Shown here: positions 54,862 to 64,000 of the stretch, one piece after another | Position numbering within the stretch: the first letter of the stretch is position 1 | How the letters are laid out: each line of letters begins with the position of its first letter | Assembly (NCBI RefSeq): GCF_000987765.1 | Contig: NZ_LAHP01000013.1 | Span: 1-64,000 of the forward strand | Source of the DNA: Arsukibacterium sp. MJ3 | Lineage (GTDB): Bacteria; Pseudomonadota; Gammaproteobacteria; Enterobacterales; Alteromonadaceae | Length of the DNA: 64,000 nucleotides | Reading direction: 5' to 3' | Made by a program: the position numbers and the translations under genes | The notes under the pieces: model-generated | What the model saw: only the letters and a program-made list of their open reading frames with translations | The model's database searches: none | Told to the model about the DNA's origin: nothing

Positions 54862-56178
54862 TTACTTTTCAGCCGTTTCTGCTAATAAGATAGCCGCAAT
54901 GCTTCGAATACCGTGACCGGTTGCCCCAGCTGCCCAATACCCGTTGGCAGAGTTGTTAAACGCCGCGGCTAAATCAAAATGCAGCCAACCCTTGCCGTCG
55001 TTTGGCACAAAACGGCTTAAGAAACCGGCAGCATTACTAGCACCGCCTGCACCACCGCCTTTTACCGGTCGGCTATTTGCGGTATCAGCATAAGGTGATG
55101 GGCATTGCTGCTGATGCCATTTTTCCAGTGGCAACTGCCAAGTGGCTTCTTGCTCATTGGCAGCATGCTGTAAGGCGCGGGCTGCCAGCGGTTTATCTAA
55201 GGCAAACAATGCATTGTATTCGCCACCTACCGCGACCATGGCAGCACCTGTTAAGGTTGCCGCATCAATAATCAACGGTGCTTTACTGTCAGCAGCACAC
55301 ATCAGGCCATCGGCTAATACTAAGCGACCTTCGGCATCGGTATTAACAATTTCAACCGATGTACCATTTTTATAAGTAATAATATCGCCCAGCTTGTAAG
55401 CGTGACCGCTGATCAGGTTTTCTGCACAGCATAAAATCAGTTTTACTCGTTGCTGCAGGCCTTGCATTATCGCCAGCGCTAGTGCCGCCGTTACCGTTGC
55501 TGCGCCGCCCATATCACATTTCATACTAGCCATACTTTCGGTAGGTTTAATGGAATAACCGCCGCTATCAAACGTGATCCCTTTGCCGACCAGTGCTGCC
55601 GCAACCGGCTGGTTACTGGTTTTAGCCGGATTATAATCGAGTACTAGTAATGCCGGTGGCCGCATACTGCCGCGCCCGACCTGATAAATACCATGCCAAC
55701 CAGCCTCAGCCAATTTTTCACCCCTAATCAGCTCGCTGCTAACCGACCCCGCTGGTGCAATAGCCCGGATAAAGGCTTCTGCCTGCTCTGCCAATGCTAC
55801 GGGCGATAATACTTCGGGGGTTTCATTAATCATTTTTTTAGCGAAACTGAAACACTGCGCCAATTTTGCTAACTCAGAGGCAGCACCTTGCTCGTCGTTA
55901 AAGCTAATGCCATCGTGTTTTCTGGCATTGCAAAACCCCTGATAAAATGCCCATTGCAAGTCTTTGCTCCAGCCGATACCACTAAGTTGCAACCTAGAAA
56001 TACCCAGATTATCCAGACTACGACCAGCCTTTTGCATGGCACGCAGTGACTCATTTTCAGCTAAATGAATTTGATAGCCGTGCGCAGTCGGGCTTAATAA
56101 CGCATTATTACCCCACTTTTCTGCCGCTTTATCGGCAGCAATACTGATTTGTAATATATCTGGCGTTGAATTAGACAT
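54862..56178 (-). CDS. pepB: Aminopeptidase B (M17)
   Basis: PepB is a broad-specificity leucyl aminopeptidase of the M17 family. From ATG 56178 it has 438 residues, with the metal and active-site motifs GITFDSGGYSIKP, DMGGAATV and NTDAEGRLVLADGL. GGGGA lies six bases upstream of ATG 56178; the frame is open four codons further. It is divergent from dksA. Confidence 0.94.
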   Translation of the reverse strand: MSNSTPDILQISIAADKAAEKWGNNALLSPTAHGYQIHLAENESLRAMQKAGRSLDNLGISRLQLSGIGWSKDLQWAFYQGFCNARKHDGISFNDEQGAASELAKLAQCFSFAKKMINETPEVLSPVALAEQAEAFIRAIAPAGSVSSELIRGEKLAEAGWHGIYQVGRGSMRPPALLVLDYNPAKTSNQPVAAALVGKGITFDSGGYSIKPTESMASMKCDMGGAATVTAALALAIMQGLQQRVKLILCCAENLISGHAYKLGDIITYKNGTSVEIVNTDAEGRLVLADGLMCAADSKAPLIIDAATLTGAAMVAVGGEYNALFALDKPLAARALQHAANEQEATWQLPLEKWHQQQCPSPYADTANSRPVKGGGAGGASNAAGFLSRFVPNDGKGWLHFDLAAAFNNSANGYWAAGATGHGIRSIAAILLAETAEK

Positions 56179-56365
56179 GATCATCCCCAATTTATCGAAT
56201 TTATCAGTGTTAACCGCTCACTTTTGTTTGGCGAAGTGTATCATAGCGCAACGCCATATCACGAGCGTAAAGCGTTAGAATGCTGCAGCCATAGGCTATT
56301 GGGGCAGTTTACACCATTTGAATAAGGCCACATTTTATTGGCAAAAGGCGCTAAGACTAAAACAG

Positions 56366-56394
56366 GTGACGGCCAGAGCCACAATCTGTATACT
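56366..56394 (+). promoter_or_regulatory. Candidate sigma-70 promoter of dksA
   Basis: GTGACG (56366-56371), a 17-base spacer and TATACT (56389-56394) match the sigma-70 consensus at 4/6 and 5/6 positions. The start of transcription would be near 56401, leaving a leader of about 90 bases. The rest of the 56179-56491 gap shows no gene. Confidence 0.5.
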
Positions 56395-56491
56395 TCGCCG
56401 GCTTTTTTATTTGTGATTGCGGTAGTGGCGATATTCTGCTATTTATAGCCGCCATCTTTTTTTGCTTGGCAGTATTGTACAGGAGATGATC

Positions 56492-56941
56492 ATGCCGGAC
56501 GGCAAGAATGTTAAGACATTAGGGTTACTGGCACTGGCCGGTGTAACACCTTATCAGGAAGCGGTCGGGGAAGAATATATGAACCCGAAGCAGCTCGAGC
56601 ATTTTCGCAAAATTCTCGACGCCTGGCGCCAACAATTGCGTGAAGAGGTTGACCGCACTAAAACCCATATGGCGGATGAAGCAGCAAATTTTCCTGATCC
56701 GGTCGACCGCGCCGCTCAGGAAGAAGAGTTCAGTTTGGAATTACGCGCCCGGGATCGTGAGCGTAAGCTATTGAAAAAAATTGAAAAAACTTTACAAAAA
56801 ATTGAAAATGATGATTTCGGTTTCTGTGATACCTGTGGTATCGAAATTGGCATTAAACGCTTAGAAGCTCGGCCAACTGCAGATCAGTGTATCGACTGTA
56901 AAACCTTGGCTGAAATTAAAGAAAAGCAACTAGGCGGCTAA
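56492..56941 (+). CDS. dksA: RNA polymerase-binding factor DksA
   Basis: DksA works with ppGpp to regulate rRNA and amino-acid promoters through the RNA polymerase secondary channel. From ATG 56492 it has 149 residues: the coiled coil with [14 protein letters not shown] carrying the key Asp residues, and a C-terminal zinc finger CDTCG ... CIDC. AGGAG lies seven bases upstream of this ATG, which also matches the E. coli start. With RelA in the same window it completes the ppGpp response. Confidence 0.97.
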   Translation: MPDGKNVKTLGLLALAGVTPYQEAVGEEYMNPKQLEHFRKILDAWRQQLREEVDRTKTHMADEAANFPDPVDRAAQEEEFSLELRARDRERKLLKKIEKTLQKIENDDFGFCDTCGIEIGIKRLEARPTADQCIDCKTLAEIKEKQLGG

Positions 56942-56958
56942 TCGCTGCCATTTAGGCT

Positions 56959-57864
56959 ATGCTAATTGCTCATCGCCAGCCAACAGCTAAGGTTGTTGGC
57001 CGTTTTGCTCCCTCCCCGTCTGGCCCGCTGCACTTTGGTTCACTGCTCGCCGCTGTTGGCAGCTACCTGTTCGCTAAGCAACGAGCTGGTGAGTGGTTAT
57101 TGCGCATTGAAGATATCGACACACCCAGAGTAAGCCAGGGTGCTGACAGCCTTATAATGCACACATTAGAGCAGTATGGTCTGTTGTGGGATGGCGCTGT
57201 AATGTATCAAAGCCAGCGTATCGGGCGTTACAAAGCAATACTTGAGCAATTACAGCAACAACAGTTGGTCTATGGCTGTCAATGCAGCCGCAAGCAAATT
57301 AATCAAGCCGGCGGCCTCTACTCTGGCAGCTGCGCTAAGTTGCAGTTAAGCGGCAGTAAACTAAGCTGGCGTTTACGCACCAAAGGGGTTGCCACCGACT
57401 TCGCGGATTTATTGTTAGGTCAGCAACACATTGACACCGCCCTTGCCCGTGAAGACTATATTGTCCAGCGCCGAGATGGTTTATTTTCGTATCAGCTAGC
57501 CGTTGTAGTAGACGACTGGGATCAAGGTATCAGCGAAGTGATCCGCGGGGCCGACTTACTCAGTATGACACCACGCCAGCAACATTTATTTACATTACTT
57601 GGCGCTAAGCCGCCGGCATATGGCCATTTACCGTTAGCCGTTTCTGCGCCAGGGCAAAAGCTAAGCAAACAAAACCACGCCAGGGCATTGAGTCACTGGC
57701 CGCAAAGTTACACCATGGCCAGAGCTTTGGAGATATTAGGCCTGCCGCTACCACTGCCTTTGCAACACGCGCCAGCAGCAGAGCAGTTAACGTATGCGCT
57801 GATACACTGGCGTCCGGCTAATATTCCTGCCAGCAGTGAGGTTTTAACAACCGATTTTGTCTAA
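56959..57864 (+). CDS. gluQ: Glutamyl-Q tRNA(Asp) synthetase
   Basis: GluQRS attaches glutamate to queuosine at position 34 of tRNA(Asp). The 301-residue protein is a glutamyl-tRNA synthetase core without the anticodon-binding domain: HFGSL (HIGH class), KLSKQN (KMSKS class), and Cys residues in CQCSR and SGSC for zinc. It lies 17 bases downstream of dksA, the usual dksA-gluQ pair in gammaproteobacteria. Confidence 0.95.
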   Translation: MLIAHRQPTAKVVGRFAPSPSGPLHFGSLLAAVGSYLFAKQRAGEWLLRIEDIDTPRVSQGADSLIMHTLEQYGLLWDGAVMYQSQRIGRYKAILEQLQQQQLVYGCQCSRKQINQAGGLYSGSCAKLQLSGSKLSWRLRTKGVATDFADLLLGQQHIDTALAREDYIVQRRDGLFSYQLAVVVDDWDQGISEVIRGADLLSMTPRQQHLFTLLGAKPPAYGHLPLAVSAPGQKLSKQNHARALSHWPQSYTMARALEILGLPLPLPLQHAPAAEQLTYALIHWRPANIPASSEVLTTDFV

Positions 57865-57898
57865 TAATGGCCAGATTAATTCTTTTTTGTCGTCTGCT

Positions 57899-57941
57899 GC
57901 GGTATTATTAGTCGCTTTTTTCAGTCAAATGCTAATACCGC
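57899..57941 (+). promoter_or_regulatory. Hairpin in the pcnB leader
   Basis: GCGGTATTA (57899-57907) and TAATACCGC (57933-57941) are perfect 9-base inverted arms around a 25-base loop that contains a run of six T residues. It lies about 35 bases upstream of the AUU start and could affect leader stability or transcription from gluQ. Confidence 0.4.
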
Positions 57942-57974
57942 CAGCCAAACGGGTTAGCGCTTAGGAGAAATATC

Positions 57975-59447
57975 ATTATTTCGCGTGTGTTAGATTTTTG
58001 TCGCAGAACGCTTGGCGGCAAGCCCCAGGGCAACAATAACCAACAACCGGCTGCGGTGCAGGCGGCGGCCGCTGCTGCGCCAATAAACCAGGCACGTGCC
58101 AGTTCAATATTACCACCAATGCAAGTTATTACCCGCGATCAGCATAGTGTCTCTCGCCGGGATATTAGCCCCAGTGCATTAAAAGTATTGTACCGGCTTA
58201 AAGATGCTGGTTTTGAAGCCTATTTGGTGGGCGGTTGCATCCGCGATTTACTGCTCGGTTTAAAGCCGAAAGATTTTGATGTGGTGACCAATGCTCACCC
58301 TGAGCAGGTAAAGCAAGTCTTTCGAAATTGCCGCTTAATTGGCCGGCGATTTCGGCTGGCACACGTCGTATTTGGCCGGGAAATTATTGAAGTAGCGACT
58401 TTTCGCGGCCACCATAGTGGCACAGAAGATGATGCCAGTACCACGGCCAAGTTAAAAACCGCCAGCTTAAGCGACCATGGGCAGATTCTGCGTGACAATG
58501 TTTACGGCAGTATTGAAGAAGATGCCGAGCGGCGCGATTTTACCATTAATGCACTGTACTATTCAGTTAAAGACTTTGCCATCTACGACTTTGCCAATGG
58601 CATGCGGGACATTGCGGCTAAGCGCATTGAATTAATCGGCGATGCAGACGTACGTTATCGGGAAGATCCGGTAAGAATGCTGCGCGCTATTCGTTTTGCG
58701 ACCAAACTCAATATGCACATTGCCCCTGAGGCACTAACACCGATAAGCCAATTAGCCGTGCTACTGAAAAACATTCCCGCACCACGTTTATTCGACGAGC
58801 TGGTAAAAATGTTATTAGTTGGCAAGGCTTTCGACAACTTTATGTTGCTGCGCGATACCCGGGTGTTAAAGCAGTTATTACCTCAGCTGGATAAACTGTT
58901 AAAACAAGAACCTGAAGGTAAAGCATTTAGCCTGATAACCCGAGCATTACAAGATACCGACCAGCGAGTGGCAGTTGATAAACCCGTTACGCCGGCGTTT
59001 ATTTTTGCCGCCATGCTGTGGTACCCGGTAGAACTGCGCAGTCAAACATTGCTGATAGAAAGTGGTTTAAACGACATTGACGCATTAAACATTGCCATGA
59101 CCGAAGTGTTAGACGATGTGCAGCGCACCATCGCTATTCCTAAGCGCTTTAGTTTGACCATGCGTGACATTTGGGCGTTGCAGCACCGGCTGGCCAAACG
59201 TGGTGGACGACGGGCGTTTAAAATGCTTGAACAAACCAAATTTCGCGGCGCCTTTGATTTTCTAGTGTTACGGGCACAAGCTGAAGAAGGCTCGCTGACC
59301 GAACTGGCAAACTGGTGGCAACAATTCCAGTTTGCTGATGAAACAGAGAAAATGGAATTGATTAACAGCTTGGGTCGGGAAGCCTTTGATAAACCGAAAC
59401 GGCGACGTAATTATAAACGCAAGCGTACCAGTACTCCTGATGCCTGA
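57975..59447 (+). CDS. pcnB: Poly(A) polymerase I, apparent AUU start
   Basis: PcnB adds poly(A) tails that mark RNA for decay. The product has the nucleotidyltransferase site VGGCIRDLLLG ... PKDFDVVTNA, RRFRLAHVVFG and VRMLRAIRFA, and a basic C-terminal tail. The start is unusual. AGGAG at 57963-57967 is seven bases upstream of ATT 57975, and the frame from there (ISRVLDFCRR) aligns with the E. coli N-terminus FTRVANFCRK, where the start codon is also AUU. No in-frame ATG lies near. GTG 57987 is the next conventional start but has poorer spacing to the SD and would cut off conserved residues. The gene is 490 residues long from ATT. Confidence 0.93.
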   Translation: MISRVLDFCRRTLGGKPQGNNNQQPAAVQAAAAAAPINQARASSILPPMQVITRDQHSVSRRDISPSALKVLYRLKDAGFEAYLVGGCIRDLLLGLKPKDFDVVTNAHPEQVKQVFRNCRLIGRRFRLAHVVFGREIIEVATFRGHHSGTEDDASTTAKLKTASLSDHGQILRDNVYGSIEEDAERRDFTINALYYSVKDFAIYDFANGMRDIAAKRIELIGDADVRYREDPVRMLRAIRFATKLNMHIAPEALTPISQLAVLLKNIPAPRLFDELVKMLLVGKAFDNFMLLRDTRVLKQLLPQLDKLLKQEPEGKAFSLITRALQDTDQRVAVDKPVTPAFIFAAMLWYPVELRSQTLLIESGLNDIDALNIAMTEVLDDVQRTIAIPKRFSLTMRDIWALQHRLAKRGGRRAFKMLEQTKFRGAFDFLVLRAQAEEGSLTELANWWQQFQFADETEKMELINSLGREAFDKPKRRRNYKRKRTSTPDA

Positions 59448-59952
59448 GCAAGTAACTGAGCATAACGTTTATGTGGGCTTGGGTGCCAACTTAGCCAACC
59501 CGCTAACCCAATTACACAGCGCAGTTGCCGCTTTACGCCAGTTACCGCACAGTCGTTTATTAGCAGTATCTGGCTTTTATGGCTCTAAGCCAATGGGCCC
59601 GCAAGATCAGCCAGATTATGTTAATGCGGTAGCTAAGTTGGCGACTAAGCTCTTGCCAATTGAACTGCTCGATGCCTTGCAGCAGATAGAACAGCAACAT
59701 GGCCGACAACGTAAAGCTCAGCGCTGGGGCGCCAGAACGTTAGATCTGGATATTTTGCTGTATGCCAATCACACTATTAGCAGCGAGCGGTTAATAGTGC
59801 CGCACTATGGGCTGACCCAACGTGAGTTTGTGTTATATCCGCTTGCTGAAATAGCACCACAGCTGCAATTACCCTGCGGTACTTCGTTACAGGTTTTACT
59901 CAGCCAGGTGCCTTTAAATGGTTTGGAAAAACTCAGCAACACTTGCAGCTAA
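59440..59952 (+). CDS. folK: Hydroxymethyl-dihydropterin pyrophosphokinase FolK
   Basis: FolK transfers pyrophosphate from ATP to 6-hydroxymethyl-7,8-dihydropterin in folate synthesis. From ATG 59440 it has 170 residues with YVGLGANLANP, the GPQDQPDYVNAVA segment and the signature RWGARTLDLDILLY. It overlaps the end of pcnB by eight bases. An in-frame start at 59386 lies further inside pcnB and is unlikely. Confidence 0.95.
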   Translation: MPEQVTEHNVYVGLGANLANPLTQLHSAVAALRQLPHSRLLAVSGFYGSKPMGPQDQPDYVNAVAKLATKLLPIELLDALQQIEQQHGRQRKAQRWGARTLDLDILLYANHTISSERLIVPHYGLTQREFVLYPLAEIAPQLQLPCGTSLQVLLSQVPLNGLEKLSNTCS

Positions 59953-60005
59953 AGACACTTTGTGCGATCTTGCGCACCCGGAATTAATGGTCGGACGAGA
60001 ACTTT

Positions 60006-60800
60006 ATGGCTAAGATCACCACCGCTGTATTACAGAAAATGAAACAGCAGGCAGATAAAATTACCATGCTGACAGCCTACGATGCCAGCTTTGCCAAACT
60101 GTTTTCCGAGCAGGGCGTAGACGTATTGCTAATTGGCGACTCGCTTGGCATGGTGCTGCAAGGCCATAGCGATACCCTACCGGTAACCATAGCCGACATT
60201 ACTTATCACACCAAAAGTGTGCGCGCCGGTGCACCCGATGCCTTTGTTATTGCCGATTTACCTTTTATGAGTTATGCCACGCCCGAACAAGCCATGCAAA
60301 GTGTTACACCTCTAATGCAAGCAGGTGCCAATATGGTGAAATTAGAAGGCGGTGATTTCTTATTAACCACTATTAAAGCCTTAACCGAACGCGGTGTGCC
60401 GGTGTGTGGCCATCTGGGCTTAACACCGCAGTCGGTACATATTTTCGGTGGTTATAAGGTACAAGGTAAAACCGAGGAAGCCGCTGACGCAATGCTGGCG
60501 CAAGCACAAGCATTGCAGACAGCCGGTGCGCAATTACTGGTACTCGAATGTATCCCAACACCCTTAGCAAAACGGATTACCGAGGCACTGCGTATCCCGG
60601 TAATTGGTATTGGTGCCGGTAATGTTACGGATGGTCAAGTACTGGTCATGCACGACTTACTCGGTATTAGTAGCGGCTATATTCCTAAATTTTCGAAAAA
60701 CTACCTAGCACAAACCGGTGAGATTAGAAGTGCTATTGCCAGCTATGTCAGTGAAGTAAAAAGCCAGGTGTTTCCTGCTGCTGAGCATAGCTTTACCTAA
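60006..60800 (+). CDS. panB: 3-methyl-2-oxobutanoate hydroxymethyltransferase
   Basis: PanB makes ketopantoate for pantothenate and CoA synthesis. The 264-residue TIM-barrel protein has the signature [26 protein letters not shown] and the glycine-rich PVIGIGAG loop. Its stop is immediately followed by the panC ATG. Confidence 0.97.
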   Translation: MAKITTAVLQKMKQQADKITMLTAYDASFAKLFSEQGVDVLLIGDSLGMVLQGHSDTLPVTIADITYHTKSVRAGAPDAFVIADLPFMSYATPEQAMQSVTPLMQAGANMVKLEGGDFLLTTIKALTERGVPVCGHLGLTPQSVHIFGGYKVQGKTEEAADAMLAQAQALQTAGAQLLVLECIPTPLAKRITEALRIPVIGIGAGNVTDGQVLVMHDLLGISSGYIPKFSKNYLAQTGEIRSAIASYVSEVKSQVFPAAEHSFT

Positions 60801-61643
60801 ATGAATATACTGGATAATATTGATGAGCTTCACGCGCTGTTAAAAACGTGGCGCCGCAGAGGTCATCAAATTGCTTTCGTCCCTACCATGGGTAACTTGC
60901 ACCAGGGGCATTTGCAGCTGGTGCAGCAGGCAAAAAGTCGTGCTGATAAAGTGGTTGTCAGTATTTTTGTAAACCCCATGCAATTTGGTCAAAACGAAGA
61001 TTTAGCCAATTATCCGCGCACGCCAGATGCAGATATTGCAGGCTTACACCAACACGCTGCCGATGCGCTATTTACCCCAACACCACAACTGATTTACCCC
61101 AGGGGTCTTGCAGCACAAACCTTTGTTGAAGTACCCCAACTCGGTGATTTACATTGCGGAGCTAACCGGCCAGGTCACTTTCGCGGCGTTTCAACTGTGG
61201 TCTGTAAATTGTTTAATCTGGTGCAACCTGACATTGCCTGCTTTGGTAAAAAAGACTATCAGCAGCTGGCCATTATCCGCCAGATGGTCATAGATTTGTC
61301 ACTGCCAATAGAGATTATTGGTGTAACAACGGAACGCGCCGGCGATGGTCTGGCACTCAGTTCACGCAATGGCTACTTAACGGCCGAACAGCGTGAGACA
61401 GCGCCTGCGCTATATCAGATACTGCTACAGCTTAAAACTGCTATTGCCGCAGGAAACCACGATTATCGTGCACTGGAGCAACATGCTAACGCTCAGTTGT
61501 CTGCAGCAGGGTTTGTGCCGGATTACGTTAATATCAGCAACCAGCACAGCCTGACACTGGCCAGTGACGCCGCTGAGCCAAAAGTCATTCTGGCCGCAGC
61601 CAAACTGGGCACTACCCGGCTGATTGATAACCTGGAGTTGTAA
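60801..61643 (+). CDS. panC: Pantothenate synthetase
   Basis: PanC condenses pantoate with beta-alanine using ATP. The 280-residue protein has the HIGH-like [41 protein letters not shown], and LSSRNGYL. It directly follows panB without a gap. No panD gene is in the window. Confidence 0.97.
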   Translation: MNILDNIDELHALLKTWRRRGHQIAFVPTMGNLHQGHLQLVQQAKSRADKVVVSIFVNPMQFGQNEDLANYPRTPDADIAGLHQHAADALFTPTPQLIYPRGLAAQTFVEVPQLGDLHCGANRPGHFRGVSTVVCKLFNLVQPDIACFGKKDYQQLAIIRQMVIDLSLPIEIIGVTTERAGDGLALSSRNGYLTAEQRETAPALYQILLQLKTAIAAGNHDYRALEQHANAQLSAAGFVPDYVNISNQHSLTLASDAAEPKVILAAAKLGTTRLIDNLEL

Positions 61644-61647
61644 GCCA

Positions 61648-62490
61648 TTGCTCTATCTGGGTTGTCCGATGTGGGCAAATAGCCGCTGGAAAGGAAGCCT
61701 GTTTGCCGATGATCTGCATAACAACCAATTTTTAGCCGGTTACAGCCAGTATTTTAATAGTGTAGAAGGCAATACCAGCTTTTATGCTGATCCTGCAGCA
61801 AATCAGCTTAAACGCTGGGCAGAGCAGCTGCCAGCCGATTTCCGATTTGTGTTTAAAATCCCCCGCCGTTTTAGCCATGCGCTGAACGAGCTTGACCACA
61901 GCGCGCTATTGGCATGGTGGCAGCATTTTTCCCCACTACACCCTTATATTGGTTTAATTCACTTACAACTGCCTGCAAGTGCTGGCCCGTCTATGCTAAG
62001 GCAGTTGGCCACTGTACTTAAACTACTTAGCAGCGCAGTACCATTGGCTGTAGAAGTGCGCCACCTGGCATTTTTTGATAAAGCAGAGCATGAATTGGCA
62101 TTAAACCGCTTATTGCAGGAATATGAGGCAGAGCGGGTGGTATTAGATAGCCGGGCATTGTTTTCAGTACCTGCCAACAGCCCCGCTCTGCTAGATGCTC
62201 AGGCGAAAAAGCCGCGCTTACCGGTGCATGCCATTTGCCTGAGTGCCAGGCCGATGCTGCGCTTTATTGGCACCGATGATTTAGCGCTGAACCGGCAGTT
62301 TTACTCACCGTGGCTAAATAAAATTAAACTCTGGCTGGCAGAGGGTAAAACTCCCTATTGTTTTTTCCATACTCCGGATAATACCTTAGCACCACAACTT
62401 TGCCGCCAATTTGTCGAAGATTTACAACACCCCCACGCCGTTTTGTTACCCTGGCCTGGCGAGCAACAAACACAACTTGGCCTGTGGTAG
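61648..62490 (+). CDS. DUF72/YecE-family protein
   Basis: The 280-residue product belongs to DUF72 (E. coli YecE), a TIM-barrel family of unknown function. Seen: YLGCPMWANSRWKG near the start, FNSVEGNTSFYADP, FVFKIPRRFSHAL, VEVRH, and LRFIGTDD. I chose TTG 61648 because GGAG lies ten bases upstream and YecE starts at the same residue. An earlier TTG at 61624 lies within panC. It probably shares the pan transcript. Confidence 0.88.
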   Translation: MLYLGCPMWANSRWKGSLFADDLHNNQFLAGYSQYFNSVEGNTSFYADPAANQLKRWAEQLPADFRFVFKIPRRFSHALNELDHSALLAWWQHFSPLHPYIGLIHLQLPASAGPSMLRQLATVLKLLSSAVPLAVEVRHLAFFDKAEHELALNRLLQEYEAERVVLDSRALFSVPANSPALLDAQAKKPRLPVHAICLSARPMLRFIGTDDLALNRQFYSPWLNKIKLWLAEGKTPYCFFHTPDNTLAPQLCRQFVEDLQHPHAVLLPWPGEQQTQLGLW

Positions 62491-62603
62491 TGTTGTGGTG
62501 GTTTTAAGCGCCTTCAACTAGGGCATGTTGCCTGTACACCAGAGTGAGGATCTGCAAAAGGCTTTTTTTACCTGAAGGCACTGCAGCGAGGGCTGCTATG
62601 TCC

Positions 62604-64000
62604 TTAACCGTTGCTCAGTGGCCAGAAAATTGGCAGTAACAGCATGGTAATCACAAATAGTACCAAGCTTAATGGCCCGCCTACTTTTAAGTAATCGACA
62701 AAGCGATAGCCGCCGGGGCCCATTACCAGGGTGTTGGCGGCGTGCGATACCGGGCTGGCTAGGCTGGTCGCGGCCACCGCGACTACCATCATAGCGCTTT
62801 GGCCGTTAATACCAAGAGCAGTGCTCAGCATTAAGCCGATAGGCGCCATGATCAGCACCAGCGCTACGGTAGGCACCACCAAGGTGCCTAAAGCGGTAAC
62901 TAGGTACAACCCGGCTAATACAGCCTGCGGGCCATATTGGCCTAACCCCGACAGTACGCCTTCGGCCAGCCAATCGGCGGTACCCGATTGTTGCATCGCT
63001 ATGCCCAGCGGCAACATACCTGCGATGAGAAAAATAGAACGCCAGTCAATCGCAGCATAGGCCTGCTCCATGCTTAAGCAGCGACTGGCCACCATCAGGG
63101 TAGCGGCCAGAATAGCGGCCAGATAAATTGGTAAAACATTCATTACCGTCAGCGCAATCATCAGTAGCATTAATCCGGCTGCCAATGGCGCTTTACGGGC
63201 ATTAATTGGCTTTACCTGTATGGGGTTCAGCACGATAAGATGTTCACTGTCGGTTAGCATTGCCAGACGGGAGCGCGGCCCTACTATCAGCAGCGCATCA
63301 CCCGCTTGCAACAACATACTTCCCAGCGCCGAGCGATAAGAACGGCCTTCGCGCCAAATGGCCGCAACCTCTACCTTGTAACGCTTATCTAATTGCAGCG
63401 CGTTGACATTTTGACCAATATATTTGCTACGCGGATGCAAAGTAGCCTCTACCAGCTCCAGTTTGCCTTTAGCCAGCAAGTCAAGATAAGGTGACATAGT
63501 GTCCAAACGCTCTAACTGCTTAAAACCGCGCAAAATATCTAGGTCTTCTTCCCGCCCCTGGATCAATAGTAAGTCGCCGGCTTGCAGTGTATCGTCAGAA
63601 TGAAACTGCTGGATTATTTCACCTTGCCGAAATAATCCCAACAAACGAAAATCGAAGGCGTCTCCTAGTCGGTTTTCCGCAAAGGTACTGTCGACCAACG
63701 GGCTGTCAGCCGGTAAGCCCAACACAAACAAACGCTCTTCAAGCTTGTATTGCGCTTTTACATCATCAGTACTGAGCAACTTTACCTTGCTAAATGCCGG
63801 CTGTTCATCAATAGCCTCTAAGGCACTACGACTGCCTTGCACCAGAATTTTGTCACCCGCCAGCAAGGGGTAATCAGCCAACCGCGTGCTTAAGGTCTGG
63901 CCCGGTCGCTTAACGGCCAATACATTTAACTGATAATGCTCACGAAATCTGAAATGTTGTAATACTTCACCCGTTAGCGAGCCGTCTGCGGCAATGTCTA
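62604..64000 (-). CDS. SLC13-family transporter with TrkA-C domains (5' end off the window)
   Basis: The frame is open from 62604 through to the window edge, so the N-terminus is missing; the earlier part of the protein, including the first membrane half, is not seen. The visible ~466 residues contain two TrkA-C (RCK-C) like domains (QAGDLLLIQG; QAGDALLIVG) followed by about seven TM helices with motifs of the SLC13/DASS group (LPLGIAMQQSGTADWLAEG; SPVSHAANTLVMGPGGYRF). Such proteins move sulfate, dicarboxylates or other anions with Na+; the substrate cannot be told here. It is convergent with the DUF72 gene. Confidence 0.88.
   Translation of the reverse strand, partial: DIAADGSLTGEVLQHFRFREHYQLNVLAVKRPGQTLSTRLADYPLLAGDKILVQGSRSALEAIDEQPAFSKVKLLSTDDVKAQYKLEERLFVLGLPADSPLVDSTFAENRLGDAFDFRLLGLFRQGEIIQQFHSDDTLQAGDLLLIQGREEDLDILRGFKQLERLDTMSPYLDLLAKGKLELVEATLHPRSKYIGQNVNALQLDKRYKVEVAAIWREGRSYRSALGSMLLQAGDALLIVGPRSRLAMLTDSEHLIVLNPIQVKPINARKAPLAAGLMLLMIALTVMNVLPIYLAAILAATLMVASRCLSMEQAYAAIDWRSIFLIAGMLPLGIAMQQSGTADWLAEGVLSGLGQYGPQAVLAGLYLVTALGTLVVPTVALVLIMAPIGLMLSTALGINGQSAMMVVAVAATSLASPVSHAANTLVMGPGGYRFVDYLKVGGPLSLVLFVITMLLLPIFWPLSNG

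Noticed and set aside
62491-62603. Inverted repeat GCCTTCA ... TGAAGGC as a terminator between the DUF72 gene and the transporter
   Set aside because: The arms are only seven bases, about 55 bases apart, and the T run is not placed after a compact stem.

Overview
The window looks like a core chromosomal region of a marine or aquatic gammaproteobacterium of the Alteromonadales type; Rheinheimera, Arsukibacterium or Alishewanella relatives are my best guess, from gene order and protein style only. Support for this: the rlmD-relA-mazG block divergent from barA, the rpoE-rseABC-lepA-lepB-rnc-era-recO-pdxJ-acpS series, a complete Na+-translocating NADH:quinone reductase operon with apbE and nqrM, FabV as enoyl-ACP reductase, and dksA-gluQ-pcnB-folK-panB-panC in the usual order. 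No rRNA, tRNA, CRISPR array, transposase, integrase or phage gene was found.

Layout. 1-1357 is the one clearly accessory stretch: a small A/T-rich islet downstream of mazG holding a type VI secretion amidase effector (Tae4-like) and its Rap1a/Tai-type immunity gene, with a second, diverged copy of the mazG 3' end on its far side. 1358-5724 (minus) is mazG, relA and rlmD; 5807-8560 (plus) is the hybrid kinase barA. 8544-17575 (minus) is a near-continuous series from the sigma-E envelope-stress module (rpoE-rseA-rseB-rseC) through lepA, lepB, rnc, era, recO, pdxJ and acpS. 17790-24609 carries nadB, ygfX-sdhE (opposite strand), ygfZ, slyD, an M23 peptidase overlapping a bactofilin, and dbpA. 24643-32752 (minus) carries a secreted metallo-beta-lactamase-fold hydrolase and nqrABCDEF-apbE-nqrM. 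33081-35384 (minus) carries fabV, bolA and alkB.

35417-45316 is mostly plus strand: rlmG, a YajG-like lipoprotein, a periplasmic cyclophilin, a hypothetical gene, ampG, a CLC protein, hemJ, pyrB and hemL, with a small XRE regulator and erpA on the other strand. 45364-56178 (minus) has two CadC-like membrane transcription regulators around a small exported peptide gene, then PBP1B, hrpB and pepB. 56492-62490 (plus) has dksA, gluQ, pcnB (apparently starting at AUU), folK, panB, panC and a DUF72 gene. A SLC13/TrkA-C transporter runs off the right edge.

Most of the window is ordinary housekeeping. The points most worth a second look are the effector-immunity islet with its mazG duplication and likely effector frameshift, the AUU start of pcnB, the paired CadC-like regulators around a small exported peptide, and the unusual ion-pathway residues of the CLC protein. 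I see no clearly new multi-gene system. Start codons were chosen by family N-termini and Shine-Dalgarno (SD) spacing and are inferences where noted.
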